DNA of 64,000 nt from Alopecurus myosuroides. Lineage: Eukaryota; Streptophyta; Magnoliopsida; Poales; Poaceae. Shown piece after piece: positions 32,032 through 45,209 of the stretch. Numbering within the stretch: position 1 is the first letter of the stretch; every line of letters starts with the position of its first letter. The translations under genes were made by a program, and so were the position numbers. Below the pieces are notes generated by a model. The model was not told where the DNA came from, did no database searches, and was given only the letters and a program-made list of their open reading frames with translations. The DNA is taken from assembly GCA_028641055.1 (NCBI GenBank), contig CM054059.1, forward strand, positions 44,342,477 through 44,406,476, given 5' to 3'.

Positions 32032-33821
32032 GCTAAGCACCGATAATAGCTCTCCGATGCACAAGCACCCCAAGAGTAGCAATCTTCTCAAACTTCACTT
32101 CCACGTATCATCGTGGAGAACTCAAACCGATGCACCTAATGCAGTGGAAAGAACACACAAAGTGGTGAAGTCCTTCTACCTTAAATCCCTCCAAAGAAAC
32201 AAATGCTATAGAGGAAGATGGGAGGAAGAACAAGGAAAACAACTAAGGAATCCCAAAATCTAGATCCAATGGATCTCCCTCACTAAGAGGAGAGATTGAT
32301 TGGTGGAACAGTAGATCTAGATCTCCTCTCTCTTTTCCCCAAAAAGAGGAAAGGATGATTGGAGTGATTGAGAGAAACCCAAGATTTAGAAGGTAAACAA
32401 TGGAGGAAAGAGAAAATGGGCTGGGCAACCTCCTCTTGAGGAAGGGGAAGACTATTTGTACCTTCCCAACAAATCTAGCCATTACGGGCGTCCAGAAACG
32501 AGGTTTCAACACTTACCCTGGAAATTTCGGTTTTTGCGGACCGTAAATTTCCGGCCCAGGGAACCCCCAGACGTGCCTGGTGCTCCTCGTAGATGCCCCC
32601 CCGGATATTTAGCCGAAATTTTGGCCGGAAACTTCCGTGGGCCAGAAATTTACGCCTAAGGCCCGAAACTTCCGCCCCCCTAGAAAATGCAGAAAGGCTA
32701 AGCGAAATGGCAATATCTTTTGCATCCGGACTCCTTTTTCGATGTTTTTGGACTCGTTAGGATCGCAACAACGAGAACTACAAGAATATGAAGAGAAACA
32801 TCATAGTAAAAGAAGGGAAGGTAAAACCATATGGGGGAAATGTTGGACCTCTCTATAAGAAAGGAACCGGAAAAACCTTCAAAAACAAAAACCGAATAAA
32901 TTTTCATACAAGATCCATTTTTGATGAACTTAGGCTTGTCATGAAGAACACAACAAGCACCAAAACCTCGTAAAGATAAGGAAAAATAAGAACCAAGAAA
33001 TATGATGCCAAGGATGCAAAGCTTTGAGCTCTATACGAACGATACGATCAACCAACTCATTCAAGAGCCCCTCTTGATGGAACAACTATCTATCCTATAA
33101 CCCGGTCTCCCAGCTAACATCATGAGACTAGTAAAATAGAAACCCTATCAAGGTCATACCTTTGCTTTGTGCATTTCTCTTGAGCTATATGATGACGATA
33201 TTGATCACCTCAAGTAGAACCATATTTATTGATTGCGCTTCACTTGGTGAAGACCTGTAGATTGCTCCCGGAAAATTTTCTCTTAGCTACACCTTCACTT
33301 GAACATTATATTGATGAATATACCCACTTGACTTCATCCTCCATTGGTTTTATGAAATATTCCTTTTGATGCATGCCAATGGCAAGATACCTAACCCCAC
33401 ATAGTAACTCTACACACATATATCATGGGTTAGTTCTCAAGGCTATATGGACAATAGCTAGTTTTGAGTGTTGATCAATCTTGAATCCATTATTTTCACT
33501 TTGACTTGATCAACCATGTAACTTATCTTTCTTCAGGATGATGATGTTTTGAAGGTAAACATTAATGTTCACACAACCTCCTTCTTCAAGACATACTTGC
33601 AATATGCTCAACATTATCATGACCGTTCTTCTTCTTGGTCATATCAAATATATTCGTTATAAGCATTGATCTTGATGGCATCCAACCTTGAATCCAACAC
33701 ATGGATTTCTAGTGATTTCAATGGACAAACCTACAAGAGTATCTCAATACAAACATTAGTCCATAAGTACTGTAATTAATTACCAAAACAACACATGGGG
33801 GCACCATGCTCTTTCACCAGT

Positions 33822-33939
33822 AGGACTTCAAAAGCAATCAATTAGATTGCTTGTTGTCCGACGCTTCAACAAGCGTGGACCTGCACACAAAGCTCAAACT
33901 CTTTTTGTCCCCAGCTATCCAGGAAGGTTGTCAAGCTTC
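33822..33939. other. Continuation of the host sequence of the solo-LTR-like repeat
   Basis: Joins directly to the sequence ending at 23096 once the repeat and one CCAGT copy are removed. No gene is recognised. Confidence 0.35.
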
Positions 33940-34640
33940 ATGTCTTGCCGAAAACAAATTATTATGGTTTGTTTGGAGATGAAAAATAAAACAGAACAAC
34001 GAGCAAGTGATGATAAAAAGCAAGTAAATGAGTTTGTAATCAATGTTAAAGAATGGACCAGGGGCATAGTTTCACTATTGGTGTCTCTCCAATGAACAAT
34101 ACACATGTTGGGTAAACAAATTACAACCAGGCAATTGACAAATCATGATGGCATAACAATTCTATTATGACAAGATATAGTTCATGGGTTCTAATCATGT
34201 AGGCATTACGCCAAGGAATATAGACCGCTATCCAACATGCATCCATATCTAATAGTCCACCTGAAGAAATCTATCCAACAAATCTCTCTAGTATTAAGTT
34301 GCAAGCAACAAAAAATTGCATTAAGATAACTATATAATTTAAGCAATAATTCTCATCACCCAAACAAGAACACCACCGTTTTTCCCTTAGTGGAAACATC
34401 ACATCACCCCCTACACGTTTCTATCACTCAAGCACAAGCAACAAGTAGGCATGAACCCACTATCTAGCATAAAACTCCCTCTTGGACATGCATACAACAA
34501 CTTGGCCAGAGTAGCCATACACATTGGAGAGTGTGAAAGAGCACATTAAAACACTAACAAAGATATAAGTGAAGCTCAATATAAAGACATGAACAAACTG
34601 GTCATAATTTCATGATCCATCGGATCCCAACAAACACAAC
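33940..34640 (-). repeat. Diverged LTR fragment related to the element at 37897-46637
   Basis: Phrases such as GAATGGACCAGGGGCATAGT, GGTGTCTCTCCAA and GGGTAAACAAATTACAACCA parallel GGACCGGGGTCCATAGT, GGTGTCTCTCCAA and GGGTAAACAAATTATAGCTA in the LTR at 37897-39398. The order and strand are the same, but divergence is high. Both ends are truncated. Confidence 0.5.
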
Positions 34641-34689
34641 ATGATTCAACTCAACCTATTCCACCATGCCCTCCATCGACACCCATTGG

Positions 34690-34800
34690 TCCCATGACAA
34701 GATCACGTGCAAAGGCAATGCAAGATAAGGTGAACTCACTCCTCTCCCTCTACATGTTCGATGACTTGGTGAATAATGCGCTACCTCATGGAAATACCCT
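34690..34800 (+). pseudogene. C-terminal tail of a Ty3/gypsy pol
   Basis: The frame reads MTRSRAKAMQDKVNSLLSL, typical of the (G)PMTRARAKxLQxxVNxLL motif near the end of many plant gypsy polyproteins. It lies just upstream of an LTR on the same strand, so it is the 3' end of a different copy from the one that continues at 36396. Confidence 0.45.
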
Positions 34801-34879
34801 ATGTATGCTTAGGTTTGACCCCCCCAAAGGAGCCCCAAGACGGTGCCCAAGAAGCTCGAGAAGATGCCCAAGATAGTAC

Positions 34880-35745
34880 CCAAGAAGCTCATGAAGATGG
34901 CCGAGGAGAGGACCCTAAAGGAGGAGAAGAAACATAGGAAGAACGGGAGGGCCAGGAAACCCGGCCTGCCAGCCCAGCCATGACGGCCTCCATTGCTCCT
35001 CAGCCGACCACCCAACAGACTAGCCTGGCCTAGCAGCCCGGCCCAGGCTGGCTTTCCTGGATCCCCTAGGCCGGCCTAATGTCCGAGTCGCCCAGCCTAC
35101 AGTCCGACCTCGGCCGACCTTCCTGCAACAGTAGGCCGGCCTCCCTACAGGCCAGGCCAGGCCTGCCAGCCATCCCGGCTAGGCCGTCCTCCTAGACCGT
35201 TTTTCCTGCAGCTCGTGAAAATGGGAATATTCCCCTTTAATTCCCCTACCTACCCTCTAGACTATAAATAGACCCCCTTAGCTTCAGATCTAGGTTAGAG
35301 ATGAATTGGAATTTGAGCTTTTCTCACCCTATGTTCCTCTTCTGAGGCTACTCCTTAGATGTGTATCTAGGAACGAATTAAGGCTACTCCAATCCACTTG
35401 ATTTGGATCGTATCAAGATTTCCTTGAGTGAGCTGGTCTTTTCCCTTGGGATTCAACTAGACACTTCTCAATCTGTCTCAACTAATCCTTGAGATTCTAT
35501 TGGCTCGGCGGACCCGCCGTGAAGGTGAAGTGGTTTCAATAAGAGTAAGTTCGACTTGATCCAAGAGATCCGTAGGCTACCGTCGGGGCTTGTTGACAGG
35601 TCCTTTGATCGGTAGGGTTTCCTAGTTACCGGTTACCCTTTTTTCCCTCGAATCCCCCTCGTGTTCTTAGTTTTCCCACTCATGTTCTTTGTGTTCTTGG
35701 TCAATTCATGAAGACAGGGCCAACAAAGAGGCTTACCCCTCATCA
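34880..35745 (+). repeat. LTR of a decayed gypsy element
   Basis: Rich in GGCCGGCCT and AGGCCAGGCC phrases, with a promoter-like CTATAAATA near 35264 and a 3' end CTCATCA at 35745 followed by a primer-binding site. The left boundary is not sharp; 34880 is a guess. Confidence 0.45.
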
Positions 35746-35747
35746 TC

Positions 35748-35760
35748 TGGTATCAAGAGC
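35748..35760 (+). promoter_or_regulatory. tRNA-Met primer-binding site of the decayed gypsy element
   Basis: TGGTATCAAGAGC, the usual TGGTATCAGAGC with one inserted base. A second site, TGGTATCAGAGCC, lies at about 36378-36390 after a near copy of the preceding 50 bases. Confidence 0.6.
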
Positions 35761-36395
35761 TAGGTTCCCACGAATTTGACCTCCCCATACCCCTTTTCCA
35801 GCAAATTTTTTCTCTCCCGTCCCTAAATTCGAAAATTTCCACCAAAAATAGCCTCAGAAGGGATTTTGATCGATTTCTCGATTTGCTGTGTTTTGAGTGG
35901 ATTTGTTTCTTAAGACCATTTCCCACCTTTCTATTCAGCCACTTTTCCAATTTTTTCCACAAATTTTTCTTGACTTGAAGGAATTTCGAAATTGACAAAA
36001 ATCTCAGAAAAATCCTACAGCTTCGATTCCTGAATAGATTTTGTAACTTGTTTTTCTTTGTCATTGTTGGTCCGGTTTGAGTGATTCAAAGTCCTCTGCG
36101 AAGCCCTCAACATCACCTACAATACCACATCAACGAACCGACACGACATCGAAAACCACCTGCCGCAAGTCCGGGATCATCAATCAAATAGGTATAACTT
36201 GTTTCCGCTTGAACCCACCCCTCATTTGCGTACCTTGCCCATTCGGACTAGCTCTTTTATATTGCTTGGCCTTTCACTAGTGGCACCGAGAATGCGTGGT
36301 TGGCACTTGTGAGAGTGTAGTTTCGAGTAGTCAATTCGTGAAGATCGGCCCAACCAAGAGGCTTACCCTAATCATCTGGTATCAGAGCCAAAATG

Positions 36396-37896
36396 TGACG
36401 GAACCTCAAGAACACACAATGACCTGTTTCCTTAATGGCCTCACTCACCCCATCAACAGAATTGTGGAGTTTCAACCATCAAGCCCTCAAGGCCGAGCGC
36501 CAACTATTCGAATACCTCAAGTAATCGAAGCAAAAGGCCTACTTCGCCTCTAGGTCTTCAACCTCAACATTTCCAATGGCTCAAGCATCTACACCAAGTT
36601 CCTCAAAAGGCAATCCAAGAGCTCCAAATGCAACAACAAACTCTCCTCAACAATTCAAGAAACCAGTGCCTACAACCACCAACACAAGTGCTCCTCAAGT
36701 CAAGTCTAGCTCAATAACTTGCTTCAAATGTGGTGATAATGGAAACAAGTCCTTTGAATGCTCAAACAAGATGATCATGATTGTCGACCAATATGGTGAA
36801 CATGACTCAGTGAGTGAAGACGTGTACTATGCTATGCACCAAATTGTTGCCAACCCCTTGAATGAAGAACAACTTGATGACGAAAGCATCTATTGTGATG
36901 TGGACAAAAGCCCATCCTTGGTGGTTACCAGAGTGCTAACAACATCTCCACAAGAAGAGCAAGATCAACGGTGCAACCTCTTCCAAACAAGAGCCGGAAT
37001 AAATCGAAACTCCATTGAGGTCATCATCGATTGTGAAAGTTGCCATAACCTTGCTAGCAAAGAGCTTTGTGACAAGCTAAACTTTACATACAAGAAGCAT
37101 CCTCATGGCTTAGTGAATCCGGCACCTTCAAGATACAACAAATGGTCAATGTTTTGTTCAAGATTGGTCCATACAAAGACACCATGGAGTGTGATGTAGT
37201 TCCAAACTGTGTGCCATCTTCTACTTGAAAGACCTTGGCAATATGATAAGGGTGCAATGCATGATGGTCGCACCAATCAATACTCCTTCAAATGGAACAA
37301 CAAGAATTTCGTGCTCCGTCCTATGTCTCCAAGCCAAATAATTTCCGACAATGCAAAGAAGCTTGTGCGCACCCAACAAGAGAAAAATCCTAGTGAGTTG
37401 AGTGGTGAGAGAGAGAAAGATCCACCACAAAGAGAGTGAGGTCCAAAGGCCAAATTTGAGTGAAAAAATGATGAGTTTTCCCAAACGCCTAGCCTTACTT
37501 GCCACAAAACGTGAGATGCGAGAGCTTCGAGACAACCCATCCATCCTACACTTTGTCCTTGTGTGCAAAGGATAAGTTCTTGATACTAACTCCATAACAA
37601 GATTTCCTTCGTCTTTGTTACCAATATTGAAGAAATATGAGGACGTATTTCCAGAAGAACTACCACCGGGTCTACCTCCTTTTCAAGGCATTGAGCACCG
37701 CATCAATCTCATATCGAGTGCTCCTCTTCTCAACCGTGCTCCTTACTGCACCAACCCCGAAGAGACTAAGGAAATCGAGCGGAAAATACAAGACCTACTC
37801 AACAAAGGTTTTATTCGTGAGTCTCTTATCCCTTGTGCCGTTCCGGTTATCCTTGTGCCTAAACAAGATGATACTCTTCGTATTTGCATGGATTGT
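36396..37896 (+). pseudogene. Decayed Ty3/gypsy gag-protease-RT, truncated by an insertion
   Basis: Pieces in order: a gag fragment (FLNGLTHPINRIVEFQP near 36425); a zinc-knuckle-like CFKCGDNGNKSFEC at about 36721 in which the usual His is Asn; a retroviral-type protease segment with VIIDCESCHNLAS where VIIDGGSCHN is normal; and the start of the reverse transcriptase at 37615 (DVFPEELPPGLPP through VPKQDDTLRICMDC). Several stops and frame changes separate the pieces. The RT is cut at 37896 by the LTR of the next element. Protease and RT are dead. Confidence 0.75.
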
Positions 37897-39398
37897 TGCT
37901 TGCGTGTGGGCACGCGTTTGTTGGGAGACCCCAAGAGGAAGGTATGAAGAGTACAGTAGAAAGTTTTTCCCTAAAAAAGAAACCAAGGTTGAATCGACCA
38001 GTAGGAGAAAGAAATCACTTCTAAAGGTTGTTGACAACTGATGTTGGCAGGACGCACTACCAGGCTCAGCAGCAACGTGGAATCTGCACAACACAACCAA
38101 GATACTTTGCCCCAATGAAATAGTGAGTTTGTCAATCTTACCGGTTTTTCTAACACAAAGGATTAGATGTATAGTGTGGAAAACAGTACTTGTTTGCATT
38201 AAATGAAAAGAGAACAATGATGGTAGTGAATAAAAAGGAAACAATGTTTGCAGTGGTTGTATTATGAGTGTAAAAAATGGACCGGGGTCCATAGTTCACT
38301 AGTGGTGTCTCTCCAAAACAGATAGATAACATGCTGGGTAAACAAATTATAGCTAGGCAATTGATAGATATAAAGGCCGCACCGTAGTGCATATGCATGA
38401 TATGATGATTACCATGTGATTCATGCAGGCACTACACATAATTCATAGACAGTTATCCAACTGCATCTATGACTAATAATCCACCCTCAGAGCGTCATCC
38501 AATCAAACTTTGGGTATTAAGTTGCAAGCAACATAATATTGACTTCAGTAAAGTGTGTAATGTAAACAATGAAAACATTGTTGTTTTCTCCCTAATGGCA
38601 ACAACACATCCCCCATCCGTCACATTTATGTCACTCGAGCACAGATGAAACGGAGGCATGAACCCACTATTGAGCATAAATACTCCCTCTTGGAGTTACA
38701 AGCATCAACTTGGCCAGAGCATCTACTAGTAACGGAGAGCATGCAAGATCATAAATTACATAAACCTGATAGATTTATAATCACTTGACATAGCATTTAA
38801 TATTCATCAGATCCCAGCAAACACAACATGTAGCATTACAGATAGATGATCTTGATCATGTTAGGCAGCTCACAAGATCTAAACATGGTGGCATAACGAG
38901 GAGAAAAAAACCTTCTAGCTACTGCTATGGACCCGTAGTCCAAGGATAAACTACTCACGCATCACTCTGGAGGCAGGCATGGTGATGTAGAGCCCTCCGG
39001 TGATGATTCCCCCTCCCAACAGGTTGGAGGGGAGAGCTTCAGAACCCTCCCGAACTAGGGTTGATGCTCCCGTATTTAGTGTTAACCCGAGGAGGAGCTT
39101 AAATAGGCGAAAGGGTGATGCCAGTGGGCGGCCAGGGGGCCACACCACCTGGTGGCGCGGCCAAGGGGGGAACCCTATGGTGTGGTGGCTCCAGGGCCCC
39201 CCTCCGGACTCCATGTACGTGAACAACTTTTCTGAAACCTAAAACAGCAGAAAACATGAACTGGCTCTATGGCATCTTCTTAATAGGTTAGTTCCAGTAA
39301 ATCCATAAAAATGATGTAAAGTGTATAGAAAAAATGTAGCATATGGCATGAAAAAAACATGGAACATCAGAAATTATAGATACGTTTGAGACGTATCA
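37897..39398 (-). repeat. 3' LTR of the Fatima-like element
   Basis: 1,502 bp beginning TGCTTGCGTGTGGGCAC and ending GAGACGTATCA on the plus strand. It inserted into the reverse transcriptase codons of the older gypsy copy. Confidence 0.8.
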
Positions 39399-42323
39399 AG
39401 CATCCCCAAGCTTAGTTCTACTTGTCCTCGAGTAGGTAAAACGATAAAAAATATATTCTAAGGTGACATGCTACCAACATAATCTTGATCATCATATTTG
39501 TAAAAGCAATTGTAAGATGAGATCATAGTAATCTAAACATAGGCATGATAGATATAATTCTAACAGTGAAACTTAGCAATCATGTTGCATCATGAAAAGT
39601 AACACAAATAAAAGACCATGAATAATAATGCACTTGAAAGTTATACGTATGTTTCGAGCATAAAGAAAACATAGCAAAGTGGTATTCCGCTTGTCCATAA
39701 GAGTGAGAGCAAAACATAAATGCCAGGACACCTTCAAAGTTCAAGTGGTGACTAGAAATAAATAATTTAAGAACAAGCACTAAAATATCATGAATCAATC
39801 AATAATAATATTTGGGACTAATGCATATTATACTCAGAATGACAACTATGCTCTCTTAATTGTGGATAAACTTAGAAGATGAAGACTCAATATAAAAGTA
39901 AAAGAAAGGCCCTTCGAAGAGGGAAGCAGGGATTAACTCATGTGCTAGCGATTTTTATTTTATAAAACGGATGTATTGAAAACAATTTTGAGAGATGTGT
40001 ATGCTTATGTAAACAAACAATACCGTACGTCACAAGCCAACTAGACTTTAAAAGTGCGGCTCCCATTGAAGGATGCTATTGGGGTCAGTAGATCATCCCT
40101 CTTCTGTTTTGTTTACACAAGTATGCTTTAACTGATAAATCAGGGGGAAGAGAGTGAAGAGAATTTATAGTAACCAAGTTTGGGGCTGGGCACCCTGTTG
40201 CCAGCTCTTCTATCAATTTGGATAAGCGGATGTGCCACTAGTCCAGGTGTGTAAAGTCCAATAAAAAAGTGAGATAAAGATGCTCTATTTACGTCCTCAT
40301 GAGCTAAAACAAGGGCACAAAACATGTATAATTTTGAAGGTTTTAAAGGTAGCGCATGAGAAATTTACTCTGGAGTGGAGGTTAAATACCACATATAGGT
40401 AGGTATGGTGGACACATTTGGCAAACTTTGGTTTTTGGGAGTTGGATGCACGAGTAGAGCTCATACTCAGTACAGGTGGAGGCTAGCAAAAGACTGGGAG
40501 CGACAAATTAAGAGAGCAATAATGGCCATAATCATGCATAGCGACAAAAACATTATTAATCAAAGCATAAATGGTATTAAAAGTCAAAAACTAAATGATC
40601 ATAGAGGCTACGGGTGACTGGTTTGTATTCATAACATGGTGTAAGAATGCACCAAGTCAACCAAATAAAGCATTCAAAAGAGAATACCACAATATTATGC
40701 TTCGATGTGATAACAAAATTCATGATTCTTTTAATGGGACATTAAGCACTCTCAGATGTTTGAGACAAGTCATGCTACATCAATAACTACTACGCATATA
40801 ATTAAAATAATATCCAACATGACATGATAAAGTCTAGCCACAGTCTAAACAAACTTCTTTTTGCACCGTTATAAGCATAAAATATTTTATTGCTTTCCAA
40901 CACCATCACTTTATCTAAAAAAAACTCTCCAAATGATTTAACAATGAAACAAGAGAGTACTACTACTCTACTAGAACTAACAACTCGGAATAAGATAAGC
41001 ATGAAAAATAGGATCTAAAAAGGATTTGCAGCAACTAGAAGAAAAACGAAGAATACAAGTATGATGAAGAATACGAGTATTCATATGAAAAAGTGGAGTG
41101 TGTCTCTCTCCCACACAAGAATGTTGGGTTCCAGCTAAGTTGATTGCAATAAGGAAAATAAAAGAAAACAAAACAAAAACAAACATATCTCCAAGTAAAG
41201 TGCATATGATGTGACCGAATAAAATTATAGTTTCACTGGAAGTGACCTGATAAGTTGCTGATGAAGAAGGGGATGCCTTGGGCATCCCAAAGCTTCGACG
41301 CTTGATTCTTCTTAGAATTTGCTAGGATGAACCACGGGGAATCCCCAAGCTTAGGATTTTCACTCTTCTTGATCACATTATATCATCCTCTTCTCTTGAC
41401 CCTTGAAAACTTCCTTCACACTAAACTCAAAGTAATTCTCATTAGAGGGTTAGTGCATAATAAAAAACTCACATGTTCTCCCTTGACAAAAGCATTATTA
41501 TTAACTTTTTAAAGATTAGCTACAACCACTGATGTTTTATGGAGCAAAGAAATCCACTCAACATAGTAAAAGAGAGAATGCAAAGTAAAACGGCAGAATC
41601 TATCAAAACCAGAACAATTTGTAAAGACATAAAATTTCGAGGCACTTACGTTGCTTAGATCAGAAAACTCAGAACTAGATTTTTTTTGGAAATAGCTAAG
41701 GATCTTGCACAAAAACTTGCAGGTGGTTTTGATTTTTCTGTGAATTTATACGAATTAAATAGTGGACATCAAAAATCTGTTCCTCCGTAGAAATCCAAAT
41801 CTAACTTCAACTTTTCAATAGAGACTTTACTTGGCACAACAAATACGAGAAAATAAAGATACAAAGGAGTTTCTACAGAAGTAAAGAACACCTTGACTCA
41901 AGAAAACAGAAGAAAACATTGCAAAACTAAAAACATGGGTTATCTCCCAGTAAGTGCTTTTCTATAACGCCTTTCAGCTAGGCACAAAAAGCAAGAAGAT
42001 GCTCACATAAGAAATACGAATTAAGCAAAAGAGAGCATCAAGAAGCAAGTATAAAGCAAATTGAAGTCTAACCCACTTACTATGCATAGGAATCTTGTAA
42101 CAAAATAAATTAATGAAGCTCAAACTAGAAATCATGGGAAGGTAGAACAAGAGCAATTTCAAATTTTCAACAAAAAGGGAGGTGTTTTAGTGACATGAAA
42201 ATTCCTACAACCATATTTTCCTCTCTCATAATAATTTTCAGTAGCATCATGAACAAATTCAACAACATAATTATCACATAAAGCATGTTTGTCATGGTCT
42301 AAAAGCACACAATTCATATAAAG
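39399..42323 (-). other. Interior of the Fatima-like element without coding content
   Basis: Begins (plus strand) with the reverse complement of the polypurine tract, AGCATCCCCAAGCTTAG. A second partial copy of GAATCCCCAAGCTTAGGAT occurs at about 41339-41357. No gag, pol or integrase motif is seen in nearly 3 kb. Confidence 0.6.
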
Positions 42324-43406
42324 CTAAAAAATAGTGGGATCAAAATTAAAAATAAAGACCTCTTCTTTCTCACTTTTAGCAATAGCAAAACAAGATGATT
42401 GATCACTCTTAAAAGGTATGGGACACATTATAGCAATCCTATTTTCAGTAGCATTATAATTTATAACATCAAGTAACATAGGACCATCATCTAGAGCATT
42501 ATCATATAAATTTTCTAAACAAACTTCCTCATTATCATGCATATCGATAGTTGGAATAAATAGAGGATTATCATAGGATTTATCAAAGTAGCATGGATTA
42601 TCATAAATAACAGTAGCAGTATCATTCTCACAAGTTTCATTCATAGTAGTATCAAGGTCACAAGTATAGCAAGTATCAGTTTCATCAAAAAGGGATATTT
42701 CAAAAGAATCAATAGGATCATCATAATTATCAATATAACACTTATCCTCCTTTGGTAAGAATGGAGGGCACTCAAATAAGGTATGAGTTAAAGAGTTACT
42801 CTCATTGGGAGGTAGACATGTGTAGCTACTCCGTTCTTCCTCCTCTTGATCATCACTCTCCTCCTCTTTTACATCCAATGAGCTTCCAGATTCAACAATT
42901 TCTTCTTCCATAGGCTCCTCCAAGGCATTAGTCTCTTCCTTCGGTGGAGAGAATCTATAAAGATATTTAACAATATAGCCATTTTCTTCCTTGTAATTAT
43001 CACATCAAAATTTAAGTATATCATAAATCTCATATTTATAAGGTGCATCATCAATATTTTCAAGCAAATAAGCAATTTCTTATGCACCCTTCCAAGCAAT
43101 AAATTCTTCAATTTGTTCGACATCATAAAAGTCATAATTTCCCTTAACATAAGAAGATATGGTAACCTTATCATTATACTCACATTGAAAAGGGAGGTGT
43201 TTATACCTCCTAAAGCAACAAGATTTGTCAAAGCAATAAGTAACATTATAAGCAGAGCACAAGTTTTCAACATAGTTATTCAATTTATTAATTTGTTCCC
43301 ACAAGTGTATCCCTTTTTGTGACAAGCGATATTCCTTATAATATTTTTGTTGTTCTTCCGTGAACTCACCTTGCCAATAAGATCTATTATCAAGGAAATC
43401 AATCAT
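42324..43406 (-). pseudogene. Unknown ORF of the Fatima-like element, two in-frame stops
   Basis: One reading frame runs from an ATG at 43406 to the stop at 42324, about 360 codons, interrupted by TAA at 43082-43080 and TGA at 43007-43005. The N-terminal third is aromatic and Cys-rich (SYWQGEF, CFDKSCCFRRYKHLPF), the C-terminal part strongly acidic (EEESDDQEEEE). There is no similarity to gag, protease, RT or integrase that I can see. The frame is preserved across both stops, so they look like point mutations in a formerly selected gene. The role is unknown. Confidence 0.5.
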
Positions 43407-43686
43407 TAATAGCAAGCATGATAAAGCAAGTAAAAAAGAAAAACAATAACAAAGTAAAAATGATTGGAGGTCAGAGACTCCCCTTGCAGAAATCCTCTTT
43501 CTCCCTGGCAACAGCGTCAGAAAAAACTTGCTTGCGTGTGGGCACATGTTCGTTGGGAGACCCCAAGAGGAAGGTATGAAGACTACAGTAGAAAGTTTTT
43601 CCCTCAGAAAGAAACCAAGGTTGAATCGACCAGTAGGAGAAAGAAATCACTTCTGAAGGTTGTTGACAGCTGATGTTGGCAGGGCG

Positions 43687-45209
43687 TGATACGTCCATTT
43701 TGCATCACTATTTTATATCATAATTTTCTGTTATTCATCGATATATTTCATGTTATGATGCATGCCTTATGTTATTTTATCTTATTTTGCATGTTTCATA
43801 ATTTTTTGAGAATAAACACCAGGACCAGAAATCTGATGGAAAAAGCACCGCTGAGATACCATATTTCAGAAGATCAGAAGAACAAGGGGGACACCGGGGG
43901 TGTCTTAGAAGTTCAGAGAAGGAGTCCAGCTAGAAGGGGAGCCAGAGGGGGGCCATTAGGGGCCCACACCATGAGGTGGCGCGCCCCCCTCCTGGTCGCG
44001 CCACCAGGTGGTGTGGCCACCCTAGCCTACCTCTGGGGGATATCTTTCGCGTACTTGGCCCCCAGGGAACCCTAAGCCCCATACCATCATCGAAGAATTA
44101 TTCCACCGCCGCCTCGGGGGCGGAAAACACCAGAGAGATAAAAGCTCCCTGGCAGGGAGAAATCTGCCGGGGAAATTCCTCTCCAGAGAGGGGAAATCAT
44201 CACCATCGTCACCGTCATCACTCTAGGCATCATCAAGATCGTCATCATCATCATCATCATCATCACCACCAGCACCATCACCCTCATCATCCACCGTCAT
44301 CCCTCTGTAACAATTAGGGGCCTCTATCGTTGTTTTACATTAGATCTCTCTCCTGGTGTGGATTACTTATTAGTAGTTGATGCTTGTGAGATTTATCGGT
44401 GTTTGCACTTTATGACCAGATTGTTATCATCCATGATATTACCTCTGATTATGATCCATATGATGTCTTGTGAGTAGTTTGTGTTATTCTTGAGGACATG
44501 GGAGAAGTCAAGTTGTTAGCAGTGAAGTAATGTTGAGTAATATTTAATGGTTTGATATTTAAGTTGTGGTGTTATTCTTCTAGTGGTTCCATGTGAATGT
44601 CGACTACATGATACTTCACCATTTATGGGCCTAGGGAAATGCATCATCTATTTGGTTACTAATTGTGGGGTTGCCGGAGTGACAGAAACCTAAACCCCCG
44701 TTAGGAAACCATTGCGCGAGGGAGTGTAGGATCCCGGAGTTTAAAGCCGTGGTTAGATTTATTTCTTAATTACTTTCTTGTAGTTGTTGATGCTTGAAAG
44801 GGGTATAATCACAAGTATGTATTAGTCTTGGATGGGACGGTACATTAGCATAGGTTCACCCACACAACACTTATCAAAACACTAAAGATTATTCAGCGAC
44901 ATGGAACAAAAGCACTTGACAGAAACCTCCCGTGTGTCCTCGAGAACGTTGGTTAATCATAAGTAAACCCACCGGCTTGTCCTTTGCTGAAGAAAGGATT
45001 GGGCCACTTTCTGCAATTATTATTACTGTATTTTATTTACTCGCACTTTATTTATCTGCAATATCAAAAAACCCTACAAATTTATCTTTAAGTATTTACA
45101 GTTATTCCTTCATCAAAACTGCTTGTCAACACCTTCTTCTCCTCTTTGGGTTTGACACTCTTATTTATCAAAAGTACTACGATACACCCCCTATACTTGT
45201 GGGTCATCA
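43687..45209 (+). mobile_element. Solo LTR of another gypsy-type family
   Basis: 1,523 bp from TGATACGTCCATTTTGCATC to TACTTGTGGGTCATCA, flanked by GGGCG on both sides (43682-43686 and 45210-45214). No internal domain remains, so LTR-LTR recombination removed the rest. Confidence 0.88.
44197..44294. repeat. CAT/CAC microsatellite in the solo LTR
   Basis: ATCATCACCATCGTCACC...CATCATCATCATCATCATCA-CCACCAGCACC: an imperfect trinucleotide repeat. Confidence 0.9.

Larger units (their letters stand above)
23097..33816. mobile_element. Solo-LTR-like repeat (2.37 kb) split by a nested element
   Basis: The left end TGAAAGTACAATGATGCCGCC and the inverted right end TGAAAGAGCATGGTGCCCCC mirror each other. 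The repeat begins TG and ends CA, and CCAGT flanks both sides (23092-23096 and 33817-33821), a 5-bp target duplication. After removing the nested element at 23690-32036, about 2,373 bp remain, with no gag or pol. This fits a solo LTR left by recombination between two LTRs. The right part (32037-33816) has only short open frames. The family is not identified. Confidence 0.6.

Noticed and set aside
42869..43273. Separate 134-codon minus-strand protein
   Set aside because: It is in a different frame from the conserved 42324-43406 frame and is Met/Leu/Ile-rich, typical of a shifted reading of an acidic gene.
44197..44294. His-rich coding segment
   Set aside because: It is a CAT/CAC microsatellite inside a solo LTR.
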